From Actinoplanes regularis (GTDB lineage: Bacteria > Actinomycetota > Actinomycetes > Mycobacteriales > Micromonosporaceae), in the NCBI RefSeq assembly GCF_900188005.1, contig NZ_FZNR01000004.1, forward strand, positions 372,001 to 436,000: 64,000 nucleotides of DNA, read 5' to 3'. The notes beneath the pieces were generated by a model. It had not been told where the DNA came from. It saw only the letters and a list, made by a program, of their open reading frames with translations, and ran no database searches. Below are positions 34,880 through 43,938 of this stretch, one piece after another; positions within the stretch are counted from its first letter, which is position 1, and every line of letters begins with the position of its first letter. The translations under genes were made by a program, and so were the position numbers.

Positions 34880-35506
34880 ATGCAACAGTTCGCCGCTCTT
34901 ATCGGTGCCGTTATCGGCGCGGTCATGGCATTTGTTCTCGGTAGTTTAGGAGAGCGGGCGCGCTGGCAACGAGACCAGAATGTGCGGTGGGACGCGGCCC
35001 GGTTGTCGGCGTACTCGGAATACTGCATCGCGGTGAAGCGAATCGTGCACATCGCCGCTGGAATGGCTCGCGCGAGGGGCCTTCAGCATTCTTCGGAAGC
35101 GGTGCCACTGGAACGCGGCACGGTGGAGCTCGTCGAGGCGGCCGGCGAACGCACCGCAACATGGGAGACCGTCCTGCTGCTGGGCGATCCGGAGACGATC
35201 ACCGCGGCACGTGCCTGGCATCAGGCAGTCTGGCAACTGGAGTTCTTCGCCCGTGGAATATTGACGGGTCAGGCCGGATGGGGCCGGGCCCTCGATGAAT
35301 TCGAGGAGAGCCGGACGGCCTTCTATCGTGCGGCGAGGAAAGATCTGGGCGTTCCTGGAGAGCCGCTCGCCGCCGGATGGCCTCCGCCGTGGCTCGAGCG
35401 TCTCGACCCCGAGCAACGAGATGCGGTGGTCAGTGCCATCGATCCTCGGATTCCTTCCGGCCGCCCGCCGAAGACGCTCGACGACGATGCGCAGACCCAA
35501 CCGTGA
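34880..35506 (+). CDS. Membrane-anchored helical protein of unknown function
   Basis: The 208-residue protein starts at ATG 34880 after CAGGGGG. Residues 4-22 (FAALIGAVIGAVMAFVLGS) form one N-terminal membrane helix, with the rest predicted cytoplasmic or surface helical: GERARWQRDQNVRWDAARLSAY, shortened, then a region rich in Arg, Glu and Trp. Proteins with this N-terminal anchor and a following RWQRD-NVRW segment recur in actinomycetes as uncharacterised single genes. No function is assigned. Confidence 0.7.
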   Translation: MQQFAALIGAVIGAVMAFVLGSLGERARWQRDQNVRWDAARLSAYSEYCIAVKRIVHIAAGMARARGLQHSSEAVPLERGTVELVEAAGERTATWETVLLLGDPETITAARAWHQAVWQLEFFARGILTGQAGWGRALDEFEESRTAFYRAARKDLGVPGEPLAAGWPPPWLERLDPEQRDAVVSAIDPRIPSGRPPKTLDDDAQTQP

Positions 35507-35662
35507 TCACGACTGATGGCTGTGGTGGTTGAGCGGTAATGCTCCGAACCGGCTGGACGTCGTTCTGCCGGAACTCTGACACCTGCCCGGTGAATCGGCC
35601 GTCGCCTATCGCGGTCCGGAATCGCGTGGACGCCCTGTGTTCGCGACCGATACGTTCGCCCG

Positions 35663-36175
35663 GTGACGGGTCATGGGCAGTATCGCTACGTCGGCCCAGC
35701 CGAGCTGTGCGGACAGGCGATCGTGGTGGACGCTGTTGTCGCCGGGACATATGCGGTCCTGGCGAACTGGCTCGCGGGGCGCGAGCAGCGCGAACTCGCC
35801 GAACCCTTCACCTTCGTCGTGGCGCTCGACGGCGTTCTGCGGCTGGCGCCCCGGCGCAGTGAACACGTCGCGCTCGCCGGCGGGCTCGACGTTCTCGCGG
35901 CTGGCGAGGTGAGGTTCGGTTCCGCCGGGACGGGGTGGCGGGTGGCCGAGGTGACCAACCAGTCCACCGGCTACTGCCCCGATCCTGACTCCTGGCCGGC
36001 CATGGGCAGGGCCCTCGACGGCCTCGGCGTACCGCATCCCGGCGAATTCACCGACAGGGTCATCTTCCGTCGCTGTCCGGCCTGCGGCGAGCGCAACATC
36101 GTACGAGAGAATGATTTTGTTTGTGCTCTTTGCGATGGCGCTCTGCCGGCGGAATGGAACTTCGTCCCGTCATGA
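35663..36175 (+). CDS. Unknown protein with C-terminal zinc ribbon
   Basis: The 170-residue protein starts at GTG 35663; there is no good alternative start. The N-terminal two thirds form an unrecognised beta-rich domain (FTFVVALDGVLRLAPRRSEH). The C-terminus has CPACGERNI...FVCALCDG, two CxxC pairs 16 residues apart that should bind zinc, ending LPAEWNF. Similar ribbon proteins occur in many bacteria beside unrelated genes. Role unknown. Confidence 0.65.
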   Translation: MTGHGQYRYVGPAELCGQAIVVDAVVAGTYAVLANWLAGREQRELAEPFTFVVALDGVLRLAPRRSEHVALAGGLDVLAAGEVRFGSAGTGWRVAEVTNQSTGYCPDPDSWPAMGRALDGLGVPHPGEFTDRVIFRRCPACGERNIVRENDFVCALCDGALPAEWNFVPS

Positions 36176-36176
36176 A

Positions 36177-36542
36177 TTACATGTCGGAGACGTCGAAGTC
36201 CATCTCGACGGCACCGTTCCCGGCACCGTCCTCGTCGAATCCGGCGTATCCACTCCGGGCCGTGCCGCTGTACCGCCCGGGCTCGTCCTTGCTGAAGATG
36301 CCCACGAGGATCAAGAAGGTCAGCAGGGCCCCGCCCGCGATCGCGAGCCCGATCCCGGCTTCGGCCCGGGCACCGGCTGGGATCAGGTTCCACAGATCAG
36401 CCACGAGCATGCGGTACGGCCGCAGCGCCTGCCAGAAGATGATGGCCCCGACAGCGCCGACGGCGGCGAGGCCGAGAAGAGCGACCCCGGTCAGAAGTCC
36501 ATCGAATATCTTTGATTTCAGCGTGGGGGATTCCTGCTGCAT
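36177..36542 (-). CDS. Small two-helix membrane protein
   Basis: The 121-residue protein has two membrane helices (about 14-36 and 62-84, LAIAGGALLTFLILVGIFS) joined by a short loop with RPYRMLVADLWNLIPAG, and an acidic Gly-rich tail. The stop codon lies 1 bp from the stop of the convergent zinc-ribbon gene. No family recognised. Confidence 0.65.
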   Translation of the reverse strand: MQQESPTLKSKIFDGLLTGVALLGLAAVGAVGAIIFWQALRPYRMLVADLWNLIPAGARAEAGIGLAIAGGALLTFLILVGIFSKDEPGRYSGTARSGYAGFDEDGAGNGAVEMDFDVSDM

Positions 36543-36671
36543 GGTTCACCGCCGTCTCATCGGCGTTACCCAACCGTGTGCTCACGGTATCGGGCCGTCA
36601 CCACCCGGCCCGCCGCCCCGCGATCTCATCGACGCTTGTGCATCGGATGGGTCTGTCGTACAAACATCGGC

Positions 36672-37466
36672 ATGGCGTCCATGGATGATCCCACCTCCGC
36701 CAGGATTCAGTCCGACGTGCCGCATGCCGCGCGCATCTGGAATTACTGGATGGGCGGCAAGGACAACTTCGCCGCCGACCGGGCCGCCGGCGACGCGGTC
36801 GCGCAGGTCTACCCCGAGATCGTGCTGATGGCGAAGCAGTCGCGTCAGTTCCTCATCCGGGTCGTGCGTCACCTGGCCGCCGAGGCCGGGATCCGGCAGT
36901 TCCTCGACATCGGCACCGGGTTGCCGACCATGCAGAACACTCATCAGGTCGCCCAGGCCGTCGCACCGGACTCCCGCGTCGTCTACGTGGACAACGACCC
37001 GCTCGTGCTGGTGCACGCCCGCGCCCTGATGACCGAGGCGGCCGGCGACGGCCGCACCGTCCACGTGGACGCCGACTACCACGAGCCGGAGCGAATCCTC
37101 GCCGAGGCGCGCGAAGTGCTCGACTTCTCCCAGCCCGTCGCCGTGATGTTCATGGGCGTCCTGGGCTACGAGCCGGACCTGAAGGTCGTGTCGTCCATCG
37201 TGGACCAGATTGTGCGGGTGACCCCCTCCGGCAGCTACCTGGTGTTGTGGGACGGCACCAACACCACACCGGCGGTGGTCGAAGGCGCCGCGCGGCTGGC
37301 CCAGAGCGGCGGCGTGCCGTACATCCTGCGCGCCCCGGACGAGATCGGCGGCCTCTTCGCCGGGCTGGAGATGGTGGAGCCGGGCCTGGTCCAGATCACC
37401 GGCTGGCGCCCGGACGGCGAAGCCGAATGGCTGGACGCCTACGGGGCGGTGGCACGAAAACCCTGA
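36672..37466 (+). CDS. SAM-dependent methyltransferase, PF04672 type
   Basis: The 264-residue protein has the actinomycete PF04672 (DUF574) signature: PHAARIWNYWMGGKDNFAADR near the N-terminus, shortened IWNYWMGGKDN, the SAM-binding FLDIGTGLPT, VVYVDNDPLVLVHARALM and the later MFMGVLGY. These enzymes are numerous in actinomycetes, and their substrates are mostly unknown. ATG 36672 was chosen; ATG 36681 is also possible. It is convergent with nadE. Confidence 0.9.
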   Translation: MASMDDPTSARIQSDVPHAARIWNYWMGGKDNFAADRAAGDAVAQVYPEIVLMAKQSRQFLIRVVRHLAAEAGIRQFLDIGTGLPTMQNTHQVAQAVAPDSRVVYVDNDPLVLVHARALMTEAAGDGRTVHVDADYHEPERILAEAREVLDFSQPVAVMFMGVLGYEPDLKVVSSIVDQIVRVTPSGSYLVLWDGTNTTPAVVEGAARLAQSGGVPYILRAPDEIGGLFAGLEMVEPGLVQITGWRPDGEAEWLDAYGAVARKP

Positions 37467-37476
37467 CGCGGCCGTT

Positions 37477-38301
37477 TCATCGCCACCAGCTGTCGAGCGG
37501 GGTCACCGGGAGGGCCCGCTTGTGGCGCGTGGCCAGGAAGGTCGCCTCGATCTTCGCGGCGACCTCCGGCGCCAGCACGGCGCCTTCGAGATAGTCGTCG
37601 ATCTCGACATACGTCAGACCCAGCGCCACCTCGTCCGGCAGCGCGGGCCGGTCGTCCTCCAGGTCCCCGGTGGGGACCTTCTCCCAGGTACGCTGCGGAG
37701 CGCCCAGTTCGCGCAGTAACGCGCCCCCCTGCCGCTTCGTCAATCCGGTCAGCGGCATCACGTCGGCCCCGCCGTCGCCGTACTTCGTGAAGAAGCCGGT
37801 CACCGCCTCGGCCGCGTGATCGGTGCCCACGACCAGCATGTTCAGCTGACCGGCGACGGCGTACTGCGCCACCATCCGCTCCCGGGCCTTGACGTTGCCG
37901 CGGACGAAGTCCCGCAGGCTCGGCTCGTCCAGGCTTGCCGCCGCCTGGGCCGCGACCGCGTCCGTGCTGGGCCGCACGTCGATGGTGATGGCCCGGTCCG
38001 GCTGGATGAAGGTGAGCGCGAGCTGCGCGTCGACCTCATCGGCCTGTACGCCGTACGGCAGCCGGACCGCGACGAAGGTCGCCGCCGCCCCCTCAGCGCG
38101 CAGTTCGGCACAGGCCAGCTGACACAACCGGCCGGCCAGCGTGCTGTCCTGGCCACCGCTGACCCCGAGGACGTACCCGGTGGCGGGTGTGGATCGAAGG
38201 TACGCCTTCAGGAAGTCGACCCTTTGCCGGATCTCGTCCGCAGGGTTGATGGAGGCCTTGACGCCCAGGTCAGCGATGATCTGCTCACGGAGGTTCGACA
38301 C
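37477..38301 (-). CDS. nadE: Ammonia-dependent NAD+ synthetase
   Basis: The 274-residue protein converts nicotinic acid adenine dinucleotide to NAD+ with ATP and ammonia in the cytoplasm. It has the N-type ATP pyrophosphatase loop [14 protein letters not shown] (about residues 46-59), [21 protein letters not shown] and a C-terminal DSWWR-type end. No glutaminase domain is present, and the length matches E. coli NadE. It is monocistronic. Confidence 0.96.
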   Translation of the reverse strand: MSNLREQIIADLGVKASINPADEIRQRVDFLKAYLRSTPATGYVLGVSGGQDSTLAGRLCQLACAELRAEGAAATFVAVRLPYGVQADEVDAQLALTFIQPDRAITIDVRPSTDAVAAQAAASLDEPSLRDFVRGNVKARERMVAQYAVAGQLNMLVVGTDHAAEAVTGFFTKYGDGGADVMPLTGLTKRQGGALLRELGAPQRTWEKVPTGDLEDDRPALPDEVALGLTYVEIDDYLEGAVLAPEVAAKIEATFLATRHKRALPVTPLDSWWR

Positions 38302-38376
38302 CCGCGTACTGTATGCGGCCCGAGTTCACCGTGTTCACCATGTGCCCGCCCCGGGTGCAGGGCGGGCACGGTCCCG

Positions 38377-39366
38377 TCAGCCGGAGCGGCGCCGGATCCA
38401 CCAGAGGCCGAAGGCGGCCAGGAGCAGCGTGACGGCGAGGTACATGCAGAGTTCGATCCACTGGAACGGCCAGTAACGGTCGGCCGGCTGGTATGTATAG
38501 CTGAAGTGCAGGTTCTGCCGGGCCATGCAGGCTACGCCGCCGGTCGGCGAGCTCTTGTCGCACGCCGTCGCCTGCTGACTGGTGTACGGGGTGCCGTCGG
38601 CGTTGAGCACCTTCGCCTCGTCCGTCAGGGACCAGGTGCCGGCCATGGTGTAGCCGATGATCGTGGCCCCCCGATCGTTGACGGCGAGGAGGTCCGACCG
38701 GCTCGGCGTGACCTCGTCGAAGGCCACGGTGGCCGTCACGGGCGTCATGAGGTGCTCGCGGACCAGGGTGGGCACGAGAAGCTGGACGACGGCGAACACG
38801 GCCAGGGTCAGCGCCATGGCTACCAGCGTGCGGCGGACGACGAGGCCGATGACGGTGCCGAGGACGAACGCGAAGACGGCGTAACCGAGCGGGACGACGT
38901 TGCGGGAGGCGAAGTTCAACGCGCCGAAACGGTTCCCGATGAACTGGTCGTAGCGGGTCGCGTTCCAGGTGAGCAGGAGGCTGAACAGACCGGTGACGGC
39001 GGCGCTGACGAGGGCGAGGACCACCAGCTTGGTCACCAGCCAGCGGGTGCGGGTCAGGCTCTGGTTCCAGACCAGGCGGTCGGTCCGTTCCTCCACCTCC
39101 CGGGTGATCAAGGGCGCGCCCCAGAACATGCCGATGAGGGCGGGGGCGGCGAGGAGCAGCAGGCCGGCGATCATCAACGGGCCGGTGTACGACTCGTCGA
39201 AGTTGTGCCGGGTGGTGCCGCAGTCGCTGGGCCGGCAACCGAGGACGCCTTTGTAGTCGTCGCGGATGCGGGAACCGAGGTACACCAGGTAGACCGCGAT
39301 CGCGGCCAGGGCCGCGGCGGCGACCCGGGCCTGGGTGCGGAACTGACGCCAGGTCAGCCAGATCAT
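38377..39366 (-). CDS. ABC-2 type exporter permease
   Basis: The 329-residue membrane protein begins IWLTWRQFRTQARVAAAALAAIAVY, shortened WLTWRQFRTQ, typical of actinomycete ABC-2 permeases, and has about six membrane segments with a large extracellular loop between the last two that contains a Cys pair. It overlaps the upstream ATPase gene by 4 bp. The pair forms an exporter. Divergence from a two-component system suggests signal-dependent expression, perhaps in response to an antimicrobial. Confidence 0.88.
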   Translation of the reverse strand: MIWLTWRQFRTQARVAAAALAAIAVYLVYLGSRIRDDYKGVLGCRPSDCGTTRHNFDESYTGPLMIAGLLLLAAPALIGMFWGAPLITREVEERTDRLVWNQSLTRTRWLVTKLVVLALVSAAVTGLFSLLLTWNATRYDQFIGNRFGALNFASRNVVPLGYAVFAFVLGTVIGLVVRRTLVAMALTLAVFAVVQLLVPTLVREHLMTPVTATVAFDEVTPSRSDLLAVNDRGATIIGYTMAGTWSLTDEAKVLNADGTPYTSQQATACDKSSPTGGVACMARQNLHFSYTYQPADRYWPFQWIELCMYLAVTLLLAAFGLWWIRRRSG

Positions 39367-40199
39367 GCCGCACCGCCGATCGACGCGACCGCGGCGCGGG
39401 TCATGTACGCCAGGCCCAGCTCCTCGAGGTCGACCGGTCGCGCGCCCGGCGGCGCGGCGGCACAGCGCACGACCTCCTCGTGAACACGCTCGGCCCCGGC
39501 CGGCAGGGCACCGGACACCCGGTGGTGTACGGCCAGCAGGTCGTCCACGTCGCCGGCCAGCTGGACCCGGCCCCCGGCGAGGACGATGAGGTGGTCGCAG
39601 ACCTGTTCCAGGTCACCGAGAAGGTGGGAGGAGAGCACCACGCTGACGCCGAGCTCCGCGACGAAGGCGAGCAGGTCGCGCAGGAACGCGCGGCGGGCCA
39701 GCGGGTCCAGCGCCGCGACCGGCTCGTCGAGGATGAGCAGTTCGGCGCGTTTGGCGGCGGCGATGGTGAGGGCGAGCTGGGCCCGCTGCCCGCCGGAGAG
39801 CCGGCCGGCCTTCTGCGCCGGGTCGAGGCCGAGCGATCCGACCCGGCGTTCGGCCAGCGACCGATCCCACCGGGGGTTGAGTCGGGCACCGAGTCGCAGG
39901 TGGTCGGCGACGGACAGGCCGCGGTAGACCGGGGCGTCCTGCGCGACGAATCCGACCCTGGCCAGCTGGGCGGCGTCGCCTCCGGGGCGGTTGCCGAGGA
40001 CCTCGATGCTGCCCGTGGTGGGTCCGAGGACGCCGCAGGTCAACCCGAGCAGCGTGGACTTGCCCGCGCCGTTGGGGCCGACCAGGCCGACGATCCGCCC
40101 GGCCGGTACTCGCAGGGTGCAGTCGGTCAGGGCGGCCGTGTGTCCGTACCGCTTGCCGAGCCTTTCGGTCTCGAGGACCGGCGTTGATTCGGTAATCAT
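39363..40199 (-). CDS. ABC exporter ATPase
   Basis: The 278-residue ATPase has Walker A GPNGAGKSTLLG (about residues 40-51), the Q-loop FVAQDAPVYRG, the signature LSGGQRAQLALTIA, Walker B LLILDEPVAALDP and the switch His in LSSHLLGDLE. It is followed by a 60-residue C-terminal extension of the DrrA/CcmA-like type. It is coupled to the permease gene and divergent from the response regulator gene. Confidence 0.93.
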   Translation of the reverse strand: MITESTPVLETERLGKRYGHTAALTDCTLRVPAGRIVGLVGPNGAGKSTLLGLTCGVLGPTTGSIEVLGNRPGGDAAQLARVGFVAQDAPVYRGLSVADHLRLGARLNPRWDRSLAERRVGSLGLDPAQKAGRLSGGQRAQLALTIAAAKRAELLILDEPVAALDPLARRAFLRDLLAFVAELGVSVVLSSHLLGDLEQVCDHLIVLAGGRVQLAGDVDDLLAVHHRVSGALPAGAERVHEEVVRCAAAPPGARPVDLEELGLAYMTRAAVASIGGAA

Positions 40200-40223
40200 G
40201 CGGCGATTTCTAGCCAGCCGCTG

Positions 40224-40258
40224 GTCACGGCACGGTCAGGGTGTGACCGTGCGGTGAC
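40224..40258. promoter_or_regulatory. 35-bp inverted repeat in the ABC / two-component promoter region
   Basis: GTCACGGCACGGTCA (40224-40238) is followed after 5 bp by its near-exact complement TGACCGTGCGGTGAC (40244-40258; one mismatch). It lies between the divergent ATPase and response-regulator starts, 24 bp before the latter. It may be the regulator's binding site controlling both units. Confidence 0.6.
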
Positions 40259-40281
40259 CGGGGTGCGGATAGCCTCGGTGG

Positions 40282-40935
40282 ATGAGGGTGCTCGTGGTCG
40301 AGGATCAGGTGACGCTCGCCGACTCGGTGGCCCGGACGCTGCGCCACGAGGGCATGGCGGTCGACGTGGCGTACGACGGTGCCGCCGCACTTCAGCGCAC
40401 CGCCGTGCTCGATTACGACGTCGTCGTGCTCGACCGGGACCTGCCCGGGGTTCACGGCGACGAGGTGTGCCGCACGCTGGTCGCCCGCCGGGCGCCCAGC
40501 CGGGTGCTGATGCTCACCGCCTCGAGCACTGTGGCGCAGCGGGTCGAGGGGCTCGGCCTGGGCGCCGACGACTACCTTCCCAAGCCGTTCGCGTACGCCG
40601 AATTGGTGGCCCGCATTCGCGCGGTCGTCCGGCGCGCCCAGCCGGCCACCCCGCCCGTGCTCGTGCACGGTGACCTGCGGCTCGATCCAGCCCGGCGGTC
40701 CGTCACCCGCGCCGGGGCCGTGCTGGCGCTGAGTCCGAAGGAGTTCGCGGTCCTCGAGCATCTGCTCACCGCGCAGGGCCGGGTGGTCTCCGCGGAGGAG
40801 CTGCTCGACCGGGTGTGGGACGAGGCCGCCGACCCGTTCACCACGACGGTCAAGGCGACGATCAACCGGTTGCGGGCCAAGCTCGGCGACCCGCCGCTGA
40901 TCGTGACGGTCGCCCGCGCCGGATACCGCGTCTGA
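40282..40935 (+). CDS. OmpR-family response regulator
   Basis: The 217-residue protein has a receiver domain (1-115) with Asp pair ED at 7-8, the phosphorylated Asp in VVVLDRDLPG, Thr/Ser in LMLTAS and Lys in LPKPF, followed by an OmpR winged helix (about 125-217) with LSPKEFAVLEHLL and the recognition helix TVKATINRLRAKLG. It is co-transcribed with the sensor kinase 1 bp after its stop codon. Confidence 0.95.
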   Translation: MRVLVVEDQVTLADSVARTLRHEGMAVDVAYDGAAALQRTAVLDYDVVVLDRDLPGVHGDEVCRTLVARRAPSRVLMLTASSTVAQRVEGLGLGADDYLPKPFAYAELVARIRAVVRRAQPATPPVLVHGDLRLDPARRSVTRAGAVLALSPKEFAVLEHLLTAQGRVVSAEELLDRVWDEAADPFTTTVKATINRLRAKLGDPPLIVTVARAGYRV

Positions 40936-40936
40936 C

Positions 40937-42037
40937 ATGCGGGTCAACCGGCTCCGTCGGCGTCTCGCGCTGCTGTACTGCGCGGCGTCGGTCGCCTCCG
41001 GCTTCGTGCTGCTGCTGATCATCGTGGTGCTGTCGTTCGGCCTGCCGCCGTCGGACGCGCCGGCGCCGGAGGGCGGTCCGGTCGCGGCGGGCCACGTGCC
41101 CGACTCCCTGCTGACCCAGCTGCGGGCCTACCGGTCGGACATCCTGCTGCTGCCGGGGATCGCGCTGATCATCATGGCCGCGCTCTCGCTGGCGGCGGGC
41201 TGGGTGATCGCCGGCCGGCTGCTGCGCCCGGTACGCACGATGACCGGCCGGCTGCGGCAGATCTCCGACCGCAACGTGCACGAGCGGCTCGCGATGAAGG
41301 GGCCGCGCGACGAGGTGATCGATCTCGCCGACACCATCGACGAGCTGCTCGGCCGGTTGGAGACCGCGCTGGACGGGCACAAGCGGTTCGTCGCCAACGC
41401 CGCGCACGAGCTGCGTACGCCACTGACCGTGGAGCACGCCCTGCTCGAGGAGCCACTCGCCACGAACGCGGGCATCGAGCGGTACCGGGCGAACTTCGAG
41501 AGTCTCATCGCGCTCAACCGGGCGCGGGGGCGGCTGCTCGAGTCGCTGCTGACCCTCGCCGGCAGCGAGCACGGCGCGGGCCGGGCCGAGCCGGTGGACC
41601 TCGCCGCCCTCGCCGAGCAGGCGGTCCGGGACCGGAAGGCCGAGGCCGACCGGCACGGGCTACGGGTCGGCCCGGCGATCCACCCGGCCACCCTGACCGG
41701 TGATCCCGCGCTGATCGGGCGTCTGGTGGCCAACCTGTGTGACAACGCCGTGCACTACAACGTTCCCGGTGGGGTCGTCGAGGTTTCTACCCACCGCGAC
41801 GCGGACCGCGCCCTCCTGGTCGTCACGAACACCGGGCCGGTCGTACCGCCCGAGGAGGTGGACCGGCTCTTCGAGCCGTTCCAGCGCATGCGGCGGGTCA
41901 GCGACGACAACCACCACGGCCTGGGTCTTTCGATCGTACGGGCGATCGCCGTCGCCCACGGCGGCGTGCTGACAGCCCACGCCTCCCCTCGGGGCGGGCT
42001 GACCGTCGAGATCAGCTTCCCGGCTCCGCCGGACTGA
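40937..42037 (+). CDS. Sensor histidine kinase partner
   Basis: The 366-residue kinase has two membrane helices (about 12-36 and 76-100) around a short extracellular loop of about 40 residues with Pro/Gly, a HAMP linker, HisKA with RFVANAAHELRTPLT (phosphorylated His near residue 156) and a HATPase with NLCDNAVHYN and GLGLSIVRAIA. The small loop resembles intramembrane-sensing kinases that respond to cell-envelope stress. It should phosphorylate the regulator encoded just upstream. Confidence 0.95.
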   Translation: MRVNRLRRRLALLYCAASVASGFVLLLIIVVLSFGLPPSDAPAPEGGPVAAGHVPDSLLTQLRAYRSDILLLPGIALIIMAALSLAAGWVIAGRLLRPVRTMTGRLRQISDRNVHERLAMKGPRDEVIDLADTIDELLGRLETALDGHKRFVANAAHELRTPLTVEHALLEEPLATNAGIERYRANFESLIALNRARGRLLESLLTLAGSEHGAGRAEPVDLAALAEQAVRDRKAEADRHGLRVGPAIHPATLTGDPALIGRLVANLCDNAVHYNVPGGVVEVSTHRDADRALLVVTNTGPVVPPEEVDRLFEPFQRMRRVSDDNHHGLGLSIVRAIAVAHGGVLTAHASPRGGLTVEISFPAPPD

Positions 42038-42047
42038 TCCGAGCCAG

Positions 42048-43172
42048 TCAATCCACGGGTGCCGGCTCGGCGGGCCGACGTGTGAAGAAGCGGACGATGT
42101 CGTCGGCCGCGGTGGGGGCGAGCATCATCGCCTGGACCCGCGCGGACATCTCGGCGATCGGGTGGATCCTGGCGAACATCGCCTCCTCGTACGCCCGGAT
42201 CGCCGAGTCGGGGTCGGCGGGGTCGGCGGCGAGTTCGGCGGCGAGTTCCGCGCCGTCGAGCATGGCCTGGTTGGCGCCCTCGCCGACCGGCGGCATCAGG
42301 TGCGCGGCGTCCCCGATGAGGGTGATGCCCGGCTGATGAGCCCAACGGGTGGTGGCGGGCATCGCCTCGATCCTGCGTGGAGTCGGCGCGTCGTCACCGG
42401 CTTCGATGAGTGCAGTGAGGGTGGGGCTCCAGCCGTCGAAGATGTCCAGCAGGGCGCGTTTGCCGCGGTAGTCGTCGATGGGGCGATCGTCCGCGGGCAG
42501 GGAGATCCCGACTCGGATGCCGCCGTTGCCGAGGCGTTGGGCTGCCAGGATCCGGCTCACGCCGATGCACCAGAGGTTCCCGGGGCCGACCAGTTCGGCG
42601 AGCTCCGGATGGCGCCGGTCGGCGTCATCGATGCTGAGCTCGACCAGGGTGGCCACGGCGGACCTGGTCGCGTCGGTGAGCAGCGACCGTACGGCCGATC
42701 GCGCGCCGTCCGCACCGATGAGGACGTCGCAGCCGGCGCTGGGGCCGCCCTCGAACGTCAGGTCGAAGCCGCCGCCGGGTCGTGGCGTCGCCGCGGCGAG
42801 CCGGTGCTGCCACCTGACCGTGTCCGCGGGAAGTGAGTCGAGCAGAAGATCACGCAGTACGCCACGGTCGATCTCGGGGCGTCCGGAGAAGGAGCCGGGT
42901 TGCGGCCTGTGGTGCACGAGGGTGCGTCCGGCCGGGTCGAGGATCCGGAGCTCCTCGCCCTCCGGCCGCGCCTCCGACCGGAACCGGCCGGTGAGGCCCG
43001 CGTCGGCCAGGGCCTGCTGCCCGGACTCCGGGTGCAGGTCGAGCATTCCGCCCTGTGAACGCGCCGATCGGCTCTCCTCGCGCTCGTACACCACCGCGTC
43101 GATGCCGTGCCGGTGCAGGACTCGGGCCAGCGTCAGGCCGCCGAGCCCACCGCCGGCGATCGCGATTCGCAT
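42048..43172 (-). CDS. FAD-dependent monooxygenase, TetX/PHBH-like
   Basis: The 374-residue flavoprotein starts MRIAIAGGGLGGLTLARVLHRHG (GGGLGG FAD motif); ATG 43172 was chosen because GGGAG lies 6 nt before it. Other features are CDVLIGADGARSAVRSLL (DG motif) and the second FAD site GITLIGDAAHLMPPVGEGANQAMLDG. It resembles the TetX-like group of class A monooxygenases that hydroxylate aromatic compounds, including some antibiotics. The TetR gene starts 31 bp away in the opposite direction. Substrate unknown; antibiotic inactivation is an inference. Confidence 0.88.
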   Translation of the reverse strand: MRIAIAGGGLGGLTLARVLHRHGIDAVVYEREESRSARSQGGMLDLHPESGQQALADAGLTGRFRSEARPEGEELRILDPAGRTLVHHRPQPGSFSGRPEIDRGVLRDLLLDSLPADTVRWQHRLAAATPRPGGGFDLTFEGGPSAGCDVLIGADGARSAVRSLLTDATRSAVATLVELSIDDADRRHPELAELVGPGNLWCIGVSRILAAQRLGNGGIRVGISLPADDRPIDDYRGKRALLDIFDGWSPTLTALIEAGDDAPTPRRIEAMPATTRWAHQPGITLIGDAAHLMPPVGEGANQAMLDGAELAAELAADPADPDSAIRAYEEAMFARIHPIAEMSARVQAMMLAPTAADDIVRFFTRRPAEPAPVD

Positions 43173-43184
43173 CGTCATCTCCCT

Positions 43185-43221
43185 TACCGTACGATGTACC
43201 TCATGACTACGCCGTACGGTA
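43185..43221. promoter_or_regulatory. TACCGTACG / CGTACGGTA inverted repeat
   Basis: TACCGTACG (43185-43193) and its exact complement (43213-43221) are 19 bp apart. They cover the whole gap between the divergent monooxygenase and TetR start codons and the first codons of the TetR gene. Binding there would shut off both genes, which probably have short or no leaders. Confidence 0.65.
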
Positions 43222-43928
43222 GCGCACCGCTGCCCGTCTGGGAACGGCCCGAGCCCCAGCCTCGGGCGGCTCCGGTGCCGCTGAGCCGCGCGAAGATCGC
43301 CGACACGGCGATCCGGATCGCCGACGAGCACGGCCTCGACGGGCTGTCGGTACGGAAGATCGCCAAGGAGCTCGGGGTCGGCCCGATGCGGCTCTACGAC
43401 TATGTGATCAACCGGTCCGAGCTGCTCGATCTGATGGTCGACGCCGTGTATGCCCGGATCGCCGAGGCCGACCAGCACTCCGGGTGGCGTGCCACGGTGC
43501 TGGCGATCGTTCACCGTACCCGCGAAGCCGCTCTTGATCATGAATGGTTCGCCGACCTGCTCGGCGGAAGGCCGCACCTGGGGCCGCACGCGCTCGCCGT
43601 GGGCGAATCGACCGCGGCGGCGCTCAGTCAGGCACCCGGCGTGCGCGGGATCGATGATCTCCAGCGGGCCCTGGGCGCTCTCAACGGGTTCATCGTCGGG
43701 GCGCTCCGCAGGGAGATCACCGAGCGGCGCACCGCCCGTCTGACCGGCACCGATGTCTCCGCCTGGCAGGCCACGCACGGTCCCTATCTGACCCGGATGC
43801 TCGAAACGGGCCGCTATCCCACCGTCGCCCGGCTCGTCATCGAGGGCGCCCATCTCAGCGCCGAGGAGACCTTCCGGCACAACCTGAGCACCATTCTGGA
43901 CGGCATCACCAGGGCTTCCCAGGCGTGA
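43203..43928 (+). CDS. TetR-family repressor (TetR_C type)
   Basis: The 241-residue protein has a helix-turn-helix at residues about 28-72 (KIADTAIRIADEHGLDGLSVRKI, shortened, then LGVGPMRLYDYVINRSELLD) and a TetR_C-like ligand domain with LGALNGFIVGALRRE. This subgroup typically senses aromatic drugs. It is divergent from the TetX-like monooxygenase and is the presumed repressor of that gene. ATG 43203 was chosen; ATG 43194 is possible. Confidence 0.92.
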   Translation: MTTPYGSAPLPVWERPEPQPRAAPVPLSRAKIADTAIRIADEHGLDGLSVRKIAKELGVGPMRLYDYVINRSELLDLMVDAVYARIAEADQHSGWRATVLAIVHRTREAALDHEWFADLLGGRPHLGPHALAVGESTAAALSQAPGVRGIDDLQRALGALNGFIVGALRREITERRTARLTGTDVSAWQATHGPYLTRMLETGRYPTVARLVIEGAHLSAEETFRHNLSTILDGITRASQA

Positions 43929-43938
43929 CGGTGCCTGG

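Noticed and set aside
40224..40258. Inverted repeat as a transcription terminator
   Set aside because: It lies between two divergent starts, where a terminator would have no transcript to end; a binding site is more likely.
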